The notes beneath the pieces were generated by a model. The model made no database searches. It worked only from the letters and a program-made list of their open reading frames with translations, and was not told the origin of the DNA. A stretch of DNA of 64,000 bases from Chinchilla lanigera (lineage: Eukaryota; Chordata; Mammalia; Rodentia; Chinchillidae): assembly GCF_000276665.1 (NCBI RefSeq), contig NW_004955404.1, forward strand, positions 35,300,025-35,364,024, written 5' to 3'. The position numbers and the translations under genes are program-made. Positions 23,331 to 35,070 of this stretch are shown here, piece after piece (the stretch's first letter is position 1; each line of letters opens with the position of its first letter).

Positions 23331-24870
23331 AATTGCTATGCAAAGCTAATCTACAACAAACAAATTTTAACATTTATGCTATCAAAGGCATTTATGAAGA
23401 GCTTAAATTATAAATTGTTAAAAAGTGAACAAAGCATGTTGGTGGCTCTGTCTTCTAGAAGTTGAACTCAGCTGTAAATGCAAGATCTGAAAAATAGTAA
23501 TGTAAAAGGATAGGGCTCTGTTTTGTCTCAAGTAAAGTAAGCCCAGAGGCAGAGAATCCAGGACTGAAATGGAAGCTCTTGTAGATAAGTTTTGTGACTA
23601 TCTCATGCTCTTCAGGTTTTTCCAATTAATTATGCCTGAAGTCTGGCTTCATGCACATTCTGCAGTGGTAAGATGAATGCTAAAACCTAGGTGATTATAT
23701 TTATGTTTCAAGGAAGAAGGAGGATTACAAACTGAAAAGAAATATATCAGTTAAGATATTCATCAATAGAGTCAACATTTTTATAAGGACTTATTTTGAA
23801 AACATCAATTAAAAGCTGTACCAACATCAGACAAACAAAAGTTGGTCACTTAAGAAGTCCACCTATAATGATGGGTCTTAAATGAAATTTGATAGAAAGA
23901 CATTTTGATATTCAGTCATTCCACACAAAAAAGATGTGTTAGTAAAGAAGGACGGGGGGATGTTTACTTCATGAGTAACCAGCAGATTCAACAGATTCTC
24001 CCCAGTTACTCAATCCTAAATTTAGGAAAACTTTATTTTAAAAATTATATGTAAATATGCATATGTGCATCTTCATTTATATTTCATACTCCCTTTTTCT
24101 ATATAGGCAGGATCCAGCAACATTTTATACATTTTGTATGTTTTAAATAAAAAGAAAGGATTATGATGGAATCTGTTTGTAGTTAAAAAACTATATAATG
24201 ATTGTCCCATATTCTGATAAAAAGCATTTTCCTCAGAAGTCAACAGCTGTTGTTCTCTGAGCAAAACCCTATGTCTGAAAAGTCAGGAGAACAGAAAGTT
24301 AGTGTCAATCAGAGGAGATATCACAGAAAATAGGGATACACCAACTTTCTTATTATGATATTATTATTTTTGATTTACTGAGGAATCCTTAAATTTCCAT
24401 GGAATAAATACATTCAATGTATAGTATATTAATACATCATTCAATCTCTGGTTTACTGAAATTACCACTCTAATTTTTTTAGTGCATACAAAGTTAACCA
24501 TTTCATGTCACTTCCAGTTCTTTCATTTTTAGAAATTAACTCTGAACATGTAAGAAAAAGAAAATTTTGTGGTGTAGTCAATGGAAAGTAGAGGAGGAAG
24601 TTTTATAAAATACTAGAGTCAGCCTGATTCTTGTAGTTTCTAACAGTACCAGGATCCAAAGAGGTACATCTTGGAGATTAACGAGCTCCAGATCTCTAAT
24701 CTTTTAATCCCTCATGAAAGTTTCAGTTTCAATCAGAGATGCCACCTGGTATATTGAGCACCCTTTTCTATTGGGGATATAATTGACATAGAGATCAGAC
24801 TGTAACCAATATAAGAAAGATACTATTACATATTCACAGTGCTTTTATTCTTATACTATTCCCTGAAGTG
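23331..24870. other. Unassigned DNA, no gene seen
   Basis: No confident repeat, exon or RNA gene. Confidence 0.55.
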
Positions 24871-25370
24871 GTTATATTGGTCAGCTTTTCATTGCTTTGA
24901 CAAAATATCTCACATGGACAAACAGAATGAAGATGTTTGGCTCACCTCATCATTTGGATGGCTTCAATCCGTAGACAACTGGCTCTGTTGTTTACAGGTC
25001 AGTTGCAAAGAGGAAAATCATGGTGGGGAGTGCTGTGGAGTAAAGCCACTCGCCTTATGGACATCATAGGCACAGAAAGAGAGAAAAGAAAAGAAAATGG
25101 ATGACAGTCAAGAAAGGAAGGCTGAGGACAAGATAAGTCCCCAGTAGATAAACCTATGACCCATTCGTAACTAGGGCCCACTTCCCATCTTTCCATCACA
25201 TCCCATAATGACATCAGAATATTTATGTCAATGCATAATACACTGTTGAAGGCAGGGCCTTCAAGATCCAATCACCTTCCTCTGAAAAGCCCCACCTCTA
25301 AAGAGTGATGCCCAAGGACCAAGCCTTTAATCTGAGTCTTTAGGGAACAATTCATACGTAAACCATAAGA
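24871..25370 (-). mobile_element. ERVL-MaLR-type solo LTR, reverse orientation
   Basis: Read on the minus strand it begins with a 'ttatggtttacgtatgaatt' start, contains 'gatgcccaagg'-region and 'gtgggcccta' counterparts and ends 'gaaaagctgaccaatataac'. The order and size (500 bp) fit a MaLR LTR (MST/ORR1-like). The minus-strand 90-codon frame at 24999-25271 and the plus-strand frame at 24839-25069 lie in it. No internal viral sequence is attached. Confidence 0.75.
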
Positions 25371-27097
25371 GTAGTGATATAACAGTACATATTCAGTATA
25401 GTTTTTGAGAGTTTTGTCTTTTCTTGAACTGGCAGACTAACTTCCAGTGACTGAAAATTATGAGTATCAGAAATATTTGGAGTACTCATTTTCATTGTAA
25501 AGGGTAGGTTTTCCTTGCTACTTCCTTAGTGTTTAAATACCAGGTACTGTGGAAAACTTTTATTTGTCTTATTCTATCAAGATGAAGGTCATATTTTTAT
25601 GACCATTAATGTCACCCTGTTTTTCACCTTATTCTCTGTAAATTTTCAAGCACCGTGGCCAAAAATGAAAAGCACTTCCCTTTGTTTTCCTATGGGATTG
25701 GATAACATTCTTATACCACAGCAGTGGCAAAGGATCCAAATGACTTTTTCCTACTGTTAATCTGGCACCAGAAACTATTTCATCTCTGCAGAGGCAATTG
25801 CAATCTAAATTGCTTTTTGATCCACAGATACATTTATTTTCCTGTTTTCCTCATGCTACTGTTTAGTTTCTTTCCAAACACACCAATGTAATAGATTTTA
25901 AAATTCATCCGAAGAGAGACTAGGCAAATATGTTTTTTGTTTGAACTGGGTTAACATTCACATTTACAAGTCAATTGTTTTATTTAAAGGTTCTATTTCA
26001 CGAGGATTGATATGCAGAAATAAACAGTATAACCCAAACCAAAAATGTGAATGCATTGTACTTTTTATTTTTTAATCTAATTCTTTTTACATCAATACAT
26101 AGAACCTGAAGTTTTAATAGCAGTCTTCTGTTTTTTCAACTACTGCAGAATGTTTTTCATAGATGAAGTTTTGATAGCTTCATGGCTTAGTATTATAAAT
26201 TTATGAAAATTACAAGAAAACCCTGAAAGGTAAAACAGCTTTCAGTGACTTAGCTATGCTGGTGGTGAGAAATAGATATCATTTTAAACCGAGGACATAT
26301 TTTAAAAGGGTGGTTATTAAGTTAAATTACTGAACTGTATGAAATATATTCATAGCTAAAGGCACAGATGACCAAGGCTTGAAAAACACTCATCAGTACT
26401 TTTCTGTTAACGTCTTTGTTGTTCTGCAGTTTTTTCAGGATGTAAACTTCACTAGTAAGATTTTTAGGAGTTCACAGGATGACTGATCAAGAGCTCCTTT
26501 AGATGTCTATTTTGTACTCACTTACTCAAATGAAAAGTAAATCCCAAGATATCAAGTAAATGACCATAAGTGTAGATACCCTACTAAATACTTTTGTGTT
26601 ATCTCCTTGGCAATATTTTAACTCATAGAAAATAATAATGTGTTTTGCAGATATTTATTAAAGTAAAAACAAGCAAATTACTTTCCTGCCCTACAGATGA
26701 TGGTAGAAAACCAAGGCTAAACTAAAACAAATATGGTCAGCTGGCTCACAATTTGAGTATGATCATAACCCCAAGTTATATTGGTAGACATTATCATTAA
26801 TACATCAAGAATAAGGATTGATTTAAAAAACAAAAAGGTCTCAATTTGTAGGAACAATAATATACAATGAAATTATATACCTTCTTTATTGGTATAAGAG
26901 TAAGATTAGTTCCTGAAATCGCTTAATCAGCTCAGGGGCTCCAGAAGATGCCAAGCAGAACATGAAAATGTTAGTGTGCTAGACTTTGTGCTGAGTGTTT
27001 GAGTGCTGTGTTTGACTGTAAGAAGACATTAGTAGAGTAATAGCAATTGTATGCAGGAGACCCTGAAGGGTGTCTTAGTTTGAAAGGACAACTGTTA
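25371..27097. other. Mostly repeat-free DNA, part a candidate conserved element
   Basis: No gene seen. The sub-block 25560-25900 is non-repetitive and of mixed composition, with 'gcagaggcaattgcaatctaaattgc' type words typical of conserved non-coding DNA. Whether it is conserved cannot be tested here. Confidence 0.3.
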
Positions 27098-27224
27098 AAG
27101 AAATAAAGCCCGGGGCTGGGGATTTAGCTCAGCGGCAAAAGCGCCTGCCTGGCAAGCGCAAGGTCGTGAGTTCGGTTCCCGGTACCGGAGAAAAACCAAA
27201 AAAAAAAAAAAAGAAATAAATCCC
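27098..27224 (+). mobile_element. ID-type SINE with target-site duplications
   Basis: The SINE body is 27112-27210. It has an intact A-box (tagctcagcggc) and B-box (gttcggttcccgg), a GGTACCGG end and an A-rich tail. Flanking aagaaataaagccc (27098-27111) and aagaaataaatccc (27211-27224) are a duplication with one mismatch. About six CpGs are preserved, suggesting recent activity of this subfamily. Confidence 0.95.
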
Positions 27225-27319
27225 ATCCATTTTCTCGGATGGACTTTTTCTGAATAAATGTTCTTGTCTGTTTTTCCTGAGATTCTGTGTTAAACATTGA
27301 CTGTCCTTCAAAATTTATA

Positions 27320-27745
27320 CTTAAAACTCTCTCACCTCCCCGTGTGTGTGTTCTGTGTGTTTGGCGTGTTGAGTGTTTATATTCCAGGTCTGAGTAAAAT
27401 CCAGAGTCACCAGAACCTCATTTTACTTTTGTCAGAAAGAGCGCAGGACCTGGATGAGCGTGTTGAAAATGGTGTAGATAGCGAAGCTCCCTGTGTAGAT
27501 TAATTCAGTGCACAGCTGGGGCCTGGAAGGCAAGCCCATTCTAGGGGATGAAGAATGGCCGATCAGGGGTGGAGCTGCCCGCCTCCCTCTCCACAATGTA
27601 CTAATCCTCAATTTGGCACTGGTTTAAAAGAAAAGAAATCTAAATTGAGGCCAGCTGATTTCTTACTGAATCAGCCAGCTGGATGTGGAGCCAATTTCCG
27701 CAGCTTCCACGCTGTGGTAGCCAGGAAATATTTTAATTGAAAGAA
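27320..27745. promoter_or_regulatory. Candidate conserved non-coding element
   Basis: The block is repeat-free and richer in GC than its surroundings. It holds two inverted repeats: cctcaattt/aaattgagg (27606-27614 and 27642-27650), and ccagctgatt against aatcag-ccag-ctgg (27651-27660 and 27669-27682). Sequence texture is like that of vertebrate enhancers. Short open frames at 27297-27503 and 27555-27740 have no domain. Regulatory function is an inference. Confidence 0.35.
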
Positions 27746-30080
27746 CTGTATGTTGACAAATACCAAAGACAACCTATTTATAACTTTTAACCAATATTTA
27801 TGGAATTCCCTGATTTAATAACATTTCCCTTTAAACTCACTTGCAAAATAGAAAAATTGCTGGGCCAGAACCAAAGCTAAATGATGTGGAAGGAAAATAA
27901 ATAAAACCGCAGAAAAGGAAAGGCAAGAAGAATTAGCAAATGTTGTACACAAATCAACAGACACATGTAACCGAAGCCAATAATATAAATATATTCAACA
28001 GAAGTAGTTTCACATCACAAGTACTTGCGAGTTTTCTTAAAATTTCATAATTTAAGAGATTTAATATTATAAAATCAATGATGATAAGTTTTTAAGCTCT
28101 TAGTCTTATGTCTAAGTATGCATATCATGTGGGGAATGTATTTTAGCCATTCTGAATGATTTATTTATCTCTCTCTTAAAATGAAGCAAATTTTTGAATG
28201 ATCTGGAAACACAAATCCTAACAAAAACTTTCCTTCTTAACATCAGTACAATATTTAGAAATGCTATCCTTAATTATCTACATGACATAATTTTAAAATC
28301 TTTAAAATATACACTGTCTTAAAAATTTTGAGATTATTCAACTTGTACCATAGTTAAACTACTTGTATTTTAGTTGTTTCATGAATAATTCTTAATGTTT
28401 GAAAACAATGGTTTAGTTTCATGTTATTTAGTACATATCTCTGTTATTTTTATATGCCCAATGTAATGTGCATACTGATGTTTTTCTTATAATTAAAAAT
28501 GCTATCATAAAGTTACTTTTACTGAGTGAAAGAGGTCTGATGTACTGAAAAGTAAAAATGGTTTGGAATATGGTTTATCCAGTATGAAATGGTAGCAAAG
28601 CTAACAATTGATGATTTGTGCAGTTTTACACACATGTGAATAGAAAATATAACCATACAACTATATTTGATGTTGAGAAGATGGGAATCTCCTTGTATGG
28701 GAAAAGCTGCTAAGTGGATGTTTTTCCATTACTGTTATTGGTGATAGAGGATCATTGAATGTGGCAGTGCTGATAGCTGTGGTACGCTGTAAGGCAGCTC
28801 TCCCTAGCGGTCACTGCTATTTAACCAGGCACGGTCTCAAGAGTCAAGAATGTCTCCACGAACTTCTGGAGTATTATAGATATAGATGAATAAATGTCAA
28901 GAGGTTAAGTGAAGTCTGTATGCATTTCAAGAATATTCTTATTTCAAATAATCAATTGGTTTTGGGGTGGGGATATTCAGAATCACAATGTTATATACAT
29001 CTCTCAGACTAAGGAAAGTGTTTTGAGCACTATCCAACTTCTAAATGACAAGAAAATATTTTAAGTAATTATGGAAGAGATGAGGAATATTTGAGTTTAT
29101 AGATACTGGAATAAAAGCATTAGCAAATGAAATCCAAGTGTAAATTTACAAAGAATTGGCTAGGCACTATTGAATATTATCGAATCACAGGGATATATAC
29201 CTGTCACAGAACTTCATAAGTAATCATATTGGAGAAATAGATGCATCTCATTACTTACCATTTTTATGAAAGGTTCCTCCACGTGTGCAGTGATGCATTC
29301 ATAGGTTTATACCCTCTTTAAAAAAACATTTTGCATTTAAATTGACCTTCCTATTTCTAAAGCAACCTGAAGTAGAGGAGTGTGAACCTTAAAACAACTG
29401 TAGGTAATAAGAATAATTAGCAAATATAGAACAGAGTTTGAAAGTGAATTATTTTAATTTATAATAATTCAAGTTCATTGGGTAATTTTTGATTCTATAA
29501 AGATATGGTATCGTTATAGGGGAAACAATCTCTTCATAGCACTTGAGACAGAGTAATGGATAATGCTGGGCAGTCCCTGGATGTAGAGTTAACCAGGGAG
29601 AAGGACGATTGAGCATAGAATCCATGTCCGTTATTGGGTCCTCACTACTCCTTTAAAAAATGAGAAATGAAAGACATAAAAGCTGAGATACTTTGTGGTC
29701 AATCCCCAGCACCTGTGTGTTTTTCTGCATTCTTGAAATAGATTGACCTTTTTTCTTAAGAGTCATATTGAAAGCAACTACTCAGCTTTGTTTGTGTTAA
29801 TGGAAGTATAGATCGTGCTGGTATTATTTGGTGGGAGAAGGAATCTCCATTAGCCTTTAGCACTATCAAATAATATCCAAATATTCACATAGTAGCCCAT
29901 GTGTTCTCACTGATGGTGCAACTGTCTGACAAAATCTGTGAATAAACTAATACTATGTAAGGAAAGATAAATTTTATTTTCCAATCCACCTTGCCTCTGT
30001 GTGTTTTTTAGTCAGTTTCAAAGCACAGATGAGAACAGTAGTCAGTTTTAAAGACATTTTCACTTATTCTTCCAAGTAGC
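27746..30080. other. Unassigned AT-rich DNA, no gene seen
   Basis: No confident repeat or exon. A faint ID-like end ('ggtcaatccccagcacc') occurs near 29698-29714. Confidence 0.5.
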
Positions 30081-30139
30081 ACATTAAGATAAACAGTATC
30101 ACATTTTTGCTTATATATGAATGCTAACATGTTGACCTC

Positions 30140-30335
30140 ATAGAAATGAGTAGAGCAGTGGTTTCCTGAAGTCTGAACTGATGTGAAGCAATAAAGGACA
30201 ACAGACACTGGCTGGTAAATGGGCACAGGGGTGAAACTGGATAAGAGGTATAACCCTACATATGGTATATGTGTATAGAAATGCCACACCATGCATAAAT
30301 ATGCACAATAATGTGTCAATTAAAAAGAAATATTT
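30140..30335 (+). mobile_element. LINE-1 3' UTR fragment
   Basis: The 'gagtagagcagtggtttcct' start matches the region just after L1 ORF2 in many mammalian L1s. It is followed by 'gtaaatgggcacaggggtg' and 'ataagaggtataac', then an AT-rich end at 'caattaaaaag'. The 103-codon minus-strand frame at 30008-30319 covers it and is an artefact. Confidence 0.55.
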
Positions 30336-30339
30336 TTAA

Positions 30340-31285
30340 ACCCTAAGAGACATAGTATTAATACTGCAAATATTCTCGTGTTTGTGTTTAAAATATAGGA
30401 ATGTTAAAATTTTAATAAAAATATAGTAAGTAGATGAAAGGGAAGGGCAAAGAGAGAAGAAATTTGCAAAGTTGAAACCACAGCACTTACTGGAGTGTGG
30501 TGAATTAGTTGAGGTCTGTACCCTTCTCATATTGAGGCTACAACTCTCCTATGGAGAAACTGAGAAGAAGATCAGAATGGGTATGCTATCAACTTAGAAA
30601 GACTAAGGTGACTGGAGTACTGAAACAACTTACAGAGGATTTTTTCTTCCATCCTTTAATTACATGAGCTGCAAGAGCATGCTTTATAAAATAGTTGCAT
30701 GGAAAGGGAATGTATTTTATACATGAGTGGGAAATGCATAATGCTCTAGATAGGCACATTAGAAAACTAATTGTTGCTGCTTCAGTAAAGAAGGCTTCTT
30801 TATCTTGTATTTACATGGCAACCTTTCATCTTCAGAAGCCATTCTGACATTAAATTAGTGAAAAGAAAAAAATTATTAGATGTTACATGTGCGTGTGAAG
30901 GCTTGTGTTCCATTTTCCCATATGTTTATCTAGAATGCTGTATTAAAAGTTAACATCTTATCATGATATTAAATTTTTTAACAATGTGTATATCCTAGTT
31001 GAATTTTTACTCATTTTGAATATGAGAAATAATAGAGTGACTAAGCTTTCTTTTACTTTGCTTTTTCTTGCCAATAAGCTACTACTGAGTTGCTCTTTTT
31101 ATTGTCATTGTGAGAAAATTTAGAACTGCTAAACCCTTCTGGACATTATGATTACTAGTCTCATTCATATATTTTCTCAACTTTTTGATAGTTAATTTAC
31201 TTACAAACACAAGAATACAGCTTATAGCTAAATTAATTACTTATAAGACTATGATTATGCCCTTCATACTTCATATTGTTTTTGT
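30340..31285. other. Unassigned AT-rich DNA, no gene seen
   Basis: No recognised element or coding exon. Confidence 0.55.
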
Positions 31286-31289
31286 TTTC

Positions 31290-31370
31290 TTCCATGGTGT
31301 TTCGATGGATTCAGAGCCTTGAACATGCTAGACAAGAGCTGTAGCACTGAGCTGAATTCTTAATACATGT
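31290..31370 (-). repeat. ID-type SINE remnant, reverse orientation
   Basis: 'ggattcagagccttgaacatg' and 'agctgtagcactgagctgaat' correspond to a reversed, decayed ID SINE. Confidence 0.45.
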
Positions 31371-31604
31371 ATGTATCTATGTCCAGTTGTCTAAGTTTTT
31401 GTCAAAGTTATTGCTGTATATATTTAATGAATACTGTAACAAAATAAAATATATAATGTGACAAGGTTTTTTAGAAGTGCTACATTCACTAATGACTTCT
31501 CTGTAACTGTGCTATTATGATTCAAGGAAATTACTGTATTTTTTAATACTATTTGCAGCAACAGACGCAAGATGACTATTCTGTGTGTGTATTTGTGTGT
31601 GTGT

Positions 31605-31790
31605 TTACGTTTGTGTGGCACTGCAAATCAAACCAAAATTGATGAGTTGCATCTTCAGCCTTTTCTTTATTTTCTTTTGAGACAGAACCTTGCTAAGTTG
31701 CCCATGTTGACCTCAAACATGCTATTCTCCTGTCTCAGCCTCCTAAACAGCTGGTGTTACAGACATACATTGTGATGTTAGGCTTCAAGA
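31605..31790 (-). mobile_element. Dimeric B1+ID SINE, reverse orientation
   Basis: A reversed ID-like segment (31605-31660, ending 'gagttgcatcttcagcc') is followed by a reversed B1 monomer: 'gagacagaaccttgctaag', 'gttgacctcaaacatg' and 'gtctcagcctcctaaacag'. Preceded by a TG-rich simple repeat at 31582-31618. Confidence 0.6.
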
Positions 31791-33074
31791 TGAACTTTAA
31801 AAATATTGTCGTATCATACCAAATATGGCAGCAGCAGGATAAAACCCTGTTCACTCATGACATCAGAGAGCACCTCATTTTCCTAAAGTATCTTTGTCAT
31901 AAAGTATGGTGTTGCATTTTATTCCTATGAAAACAATCCCATAGTATTTCCTGCAACAATCGCATTCTTTCTCAACATGATATTATATGAGGTGGTGAAT
32001 GACAATAAAGACGTCTTGTAAATAATCCTAAATATAAATGATTGCTAAATGATTAATGAAAAACACATTTAGACAATGTAAGCAAGATTTTTTCTCAGAT
32101 ATGAATATAAAATTTTATCTGCTATTATCCACAAATAATATAGTGTTTCAGTTTCATTACTTTTTAAATATCTTAAAATCTTTCCATACCATTTCATGAA
32201 AATTTTGAGAAAGAATATTTAAGTTGCTGTTAGGGACTATGGAATTATTAAATGAGGAACTTTGTTTTGACTGTTAGTGACACTGTCCCTTTAAAGGCCC
32301 AGAACACATAATCAGCCATTCCTTGACCATTCAAATAGAAATCTAAGAACGTTTTACAGTTGAATAGTTGCATTGCATTGTGAAATGGGGTGTATCAACA
32401 GAAATAACCCTTTTCATTTTACCTAATCCCAGGAAATAAAAGCTTTAGCTAATAATAACCCATCCTTACACTAGAAATGTAATTCTAGTAACGGAAAAAT
32501 CTGAAATAGCTGACCACATACCATTCACCATGGAATGTCAAACAGCCATCAGTTCAAGAATAGAATCAATTCACTAGACTAGTAGATATGGAAGTTTATT
32601 TACAGGTCCTCTTTCTGTGAGAGAAAGTAGTGGTGGAGCATTCCCCAGCCCAAGCCATTTCAAGTGTTGACATTTGTGTTGGGGTCAAAAATATGAAGCA
32701 CTCAAATTTGATTTCTTCACCTTGTCATTTAAAAATACTCTATGTGACATCTATGTATGAACCCAGGCAGACCCACACCTATTAATAGGGTGCTCAGTAC
32801 ACTAACACAAAAAGGATTTGTGATAAAAATTATCAGCTAATTTCAATCAAGGTGATAACTACTATATAAGGTGAAAAATAACTTCTCATTCACAAATGGC
32901 TCGTTGATGAACTTACTTGATAGATTGTTTACTTGATTTTTGTGCATATAAATAGTATATTAACAGTTTCTATGGAAATGTGTAATTTTAGCAATTTAAC
33001 TATAGGTCTTTGGAATATTATATACCAGTTGTTGCTATCAATTTAGTATACTTTAAAATAATAATATATCTATT
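31791..33074. other. Mostly repeat-free DNA, no gene seen
   Basis: No coding sequence. The part 32240-32470 is non-repetitive with an unusual run of ordered words ('cctttaaaggcc' palindromic core, 'aaagctttagctaataata'). It is a weak candidate for conserved non-coding DNA. Confidence 0.3.
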
Positions 33075-33198
33075 CAGATTCCACTAAGTTGGGGGCTGGG
33101 GATTTAGCTCAGTGGCAAAGCGCCTGCCTGGCAAGCGCAAGGTCGTGAGTTCGGTTCCCGGTACCGGAGAAAAAAAAAAAAACAGATTCCACTAAGTT
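33075..33198 (+). mobile_element. ID-type SINE with perfect 16-bp target-site duplication
   Basis: The element (33091-33182) runs from 'gggggctggggatttagctc' to a short A12-type tail and nearly matches the copy at 27112. The flank cagattccactaagtt occurs without mismatch at 33075-33090 and 33183-33198. Intact A and B boxes, preserved CpGs and a perfect duplication make it one of the youngest insertions in the window. Confidence 0.96.
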
Positions 33199-33499
33199 AA
33201 TACAAATTTGTCGAGACAATAAAAGGGTATAACAAGAGACACAAACAATAACTACAATGTGACTTCATTTCTACTCATGCTAAAAACTGGAAAATATGTC
33301 ATATTACTTAAAGATGCATTCAAAAATAATACAGCTTTTTAAAAACATTAATGTAGAAGTCAGCACATTGATAGGAGAGAATTGAACTGACAATATAAAC
33401 TGCGGTATTGCCTGCCAAACTGCAGATATTGTCTTAATTTTTCACTTTCTTGGTGTTTTCTTAGATTGGTACACACTTACACGTATAAAATGTTATGTA

Positions 33500-33655
33500 T
33501 TGCTTTGGTATTGGGGATTGAGCCTCCTGTCTTTGCACTGAGCTACATCTCCACACCTATTTGTATTTTTATTTGTAGACAAGATCTCAGTAACTTGCTA
33601 AGTTGCCCAGATTGAACACAAATTTGTGATCCTTTTGGCTCAGACCCCTAAACTA
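33500..33655 (-). mobile_element. Dimeric B1+ID SINE, reverse orientation
   Basis: A reversed ID-like part ('ttggtattggggattgagcc' ... 'cactgagctacatctccacacc') is joined to a decayed reversed B1 ('caagatctcagtaacttgc' ... 'ttttggctcagacc'). Confidence 0.65.
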
Positions 33656-34039
33656 TAAATTTTACTGACGAGGAAAAAAAGTGGTAAAATCTTTTATTAA
33701 ATACTTATTTTCTTGGGGAAGAAAGTAGAATATGGACTCATTTCTGTACTGTCACTTTCATTCCAATGAAAGTGTTACGGTAGTGTCTCACTGTCTTCAT
33801 TACTGTAATGTCAGACTAATACATGCCTAGCGATATTCCAACCTTGTTTTTCCTTTTATGAAAGGTGTCTGTCTATTCTGTTCTTAAAATTATGTGTAAT
33901 TGTTTAAATCAGCAGGCCAATTTCTTCAAAAATATCTACTCAGATTATGACTGAGATAAAACTGAACTATGAATTTTCAGAGAACTGATGTCATAATGAA
34001 CTCTTTTATGCATCTACATTTATTTAATTTTATTTTATC

Positions 34040-34115
34040 TTCAGGAATTTTTTTATGGAACTGAGGATTGAACCTAAGTCCAGGGCTTTTCTACTGAACC
34101 ACCTCACCAGTATCT
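34040..34115 (-). repeat. ID-type SINE remnant, reverse orientation
   Basis: 'ggaactgaggattgaacc' and 'ttctactgaaccacctcacc' match a decayed reversed ID/dID unit. Confidence 0.5.
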
Positions 34116-34129
34116 TTTTTTAAAATATT

Positions 34130-35070
34130 GTAATCTTTAATTTAGAATTCTTATGTCTTTTGTTAAATTCATTACTAGCAATTTTGCATGCAAATTTTTA
34201 AAAGGCAGTGCATTTTTATGATATTATATAAAAGTACAACTGGATTTTGTCATCTTGAGTATTATGATTTTGCTAAGTTTACTTAATGCACTAATAATTC
34301 TTTCCCAGATTTCCTGTGTAAAAGCTCATATTACTCCAGTTGGAGAAACTTTGACGTTTTCTTTTCTGATCTGTGTGCCTTTTACCTCTTTACCTGCTTC
34401 ATTATAATGGCTACATTCTGTACAACAGTACTGAATGGAAGAGTTGAATATTATTGCACTGATTTGAGTGTAAAAGCATTTAATATTCTATAGTTAAGTG
34501 TGACATTCACACCAGATTTTGTAGATACACTGTATAAGATTAAAGATGCCTTACAATTCTTCAGTCCTGAGAATTGTAGTCATGAATATATTTTAATAAA
34601 AAATGTTTTTTCTGCATCTCTTAAATTGATGTTGTAGGTTCTCACATTTATTAATATAATCACTTACATTAATTTTATTTCAAAGCTAATACAACCTTAC
34701 ACTGTTAGAGTAAATGCCCCATGACCATCAAGTGCTTTTCTTTATGTAATTTGATGGATCAAATTTGTTAATATGTTTGTAAGTATTTTGCTTCTGTGTT
34801 CATGAGGGACAATTACCTATACATTTTTTTGGTGATTATTTTTAGATTTTACCTTTGAGGAGACAGAGGCCTTATAAATATGTTGGGAGTATTCTCTCTT
34901 TTTCTGAGAAACAAAAGAAAAAAAAAACTAAGTTCTATATGTTGGCTTATCCTTTCAATTTTCTAGATAACACTAGGCCTATTATTTAATTATTTTTATT
35001 TTTTGTTGCTCTAGAATTTAATTTTTTTTACTTGTTCATTTATAACTCATAAGGCAGTGATATGTTATTG
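34130..35070 (-). mobile_element. LINE-1 ORF2 remnant, reverse orientation
   Basis: Several segments follow reversed L1 ORF2 (reverse-transcriptase region) in order: 'tctgtgtgccttttacctc', 'acagtactgaatggaagag', 'tttttctgcatctctt', 'aagtattttgcttctg' and 'gttcatgagggacaatta'. All frames are broken, so the copy is inactive. An A-rich interruption at about 34910-34930 could be a small later insertion. Confidence 0.6.

Noticed and set aside
30008..30319. 103-codon open frame, minus strand
   Set aside because: It runs antisense through an L1 3' UTR-like segment.
33091..33165. tRNA-like sequence with A and B boxes
   Set aside because: It is an ID SINE: it has an A-rich tail and target-site duplication and recurs at several sites. 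A functional cloverleaf is not expected.
34130..35070. Possible reverse-transcriptase gene
   Set aside because: Only scattered L1 ORF2 similarity in reverse orientation, with all frames broken.
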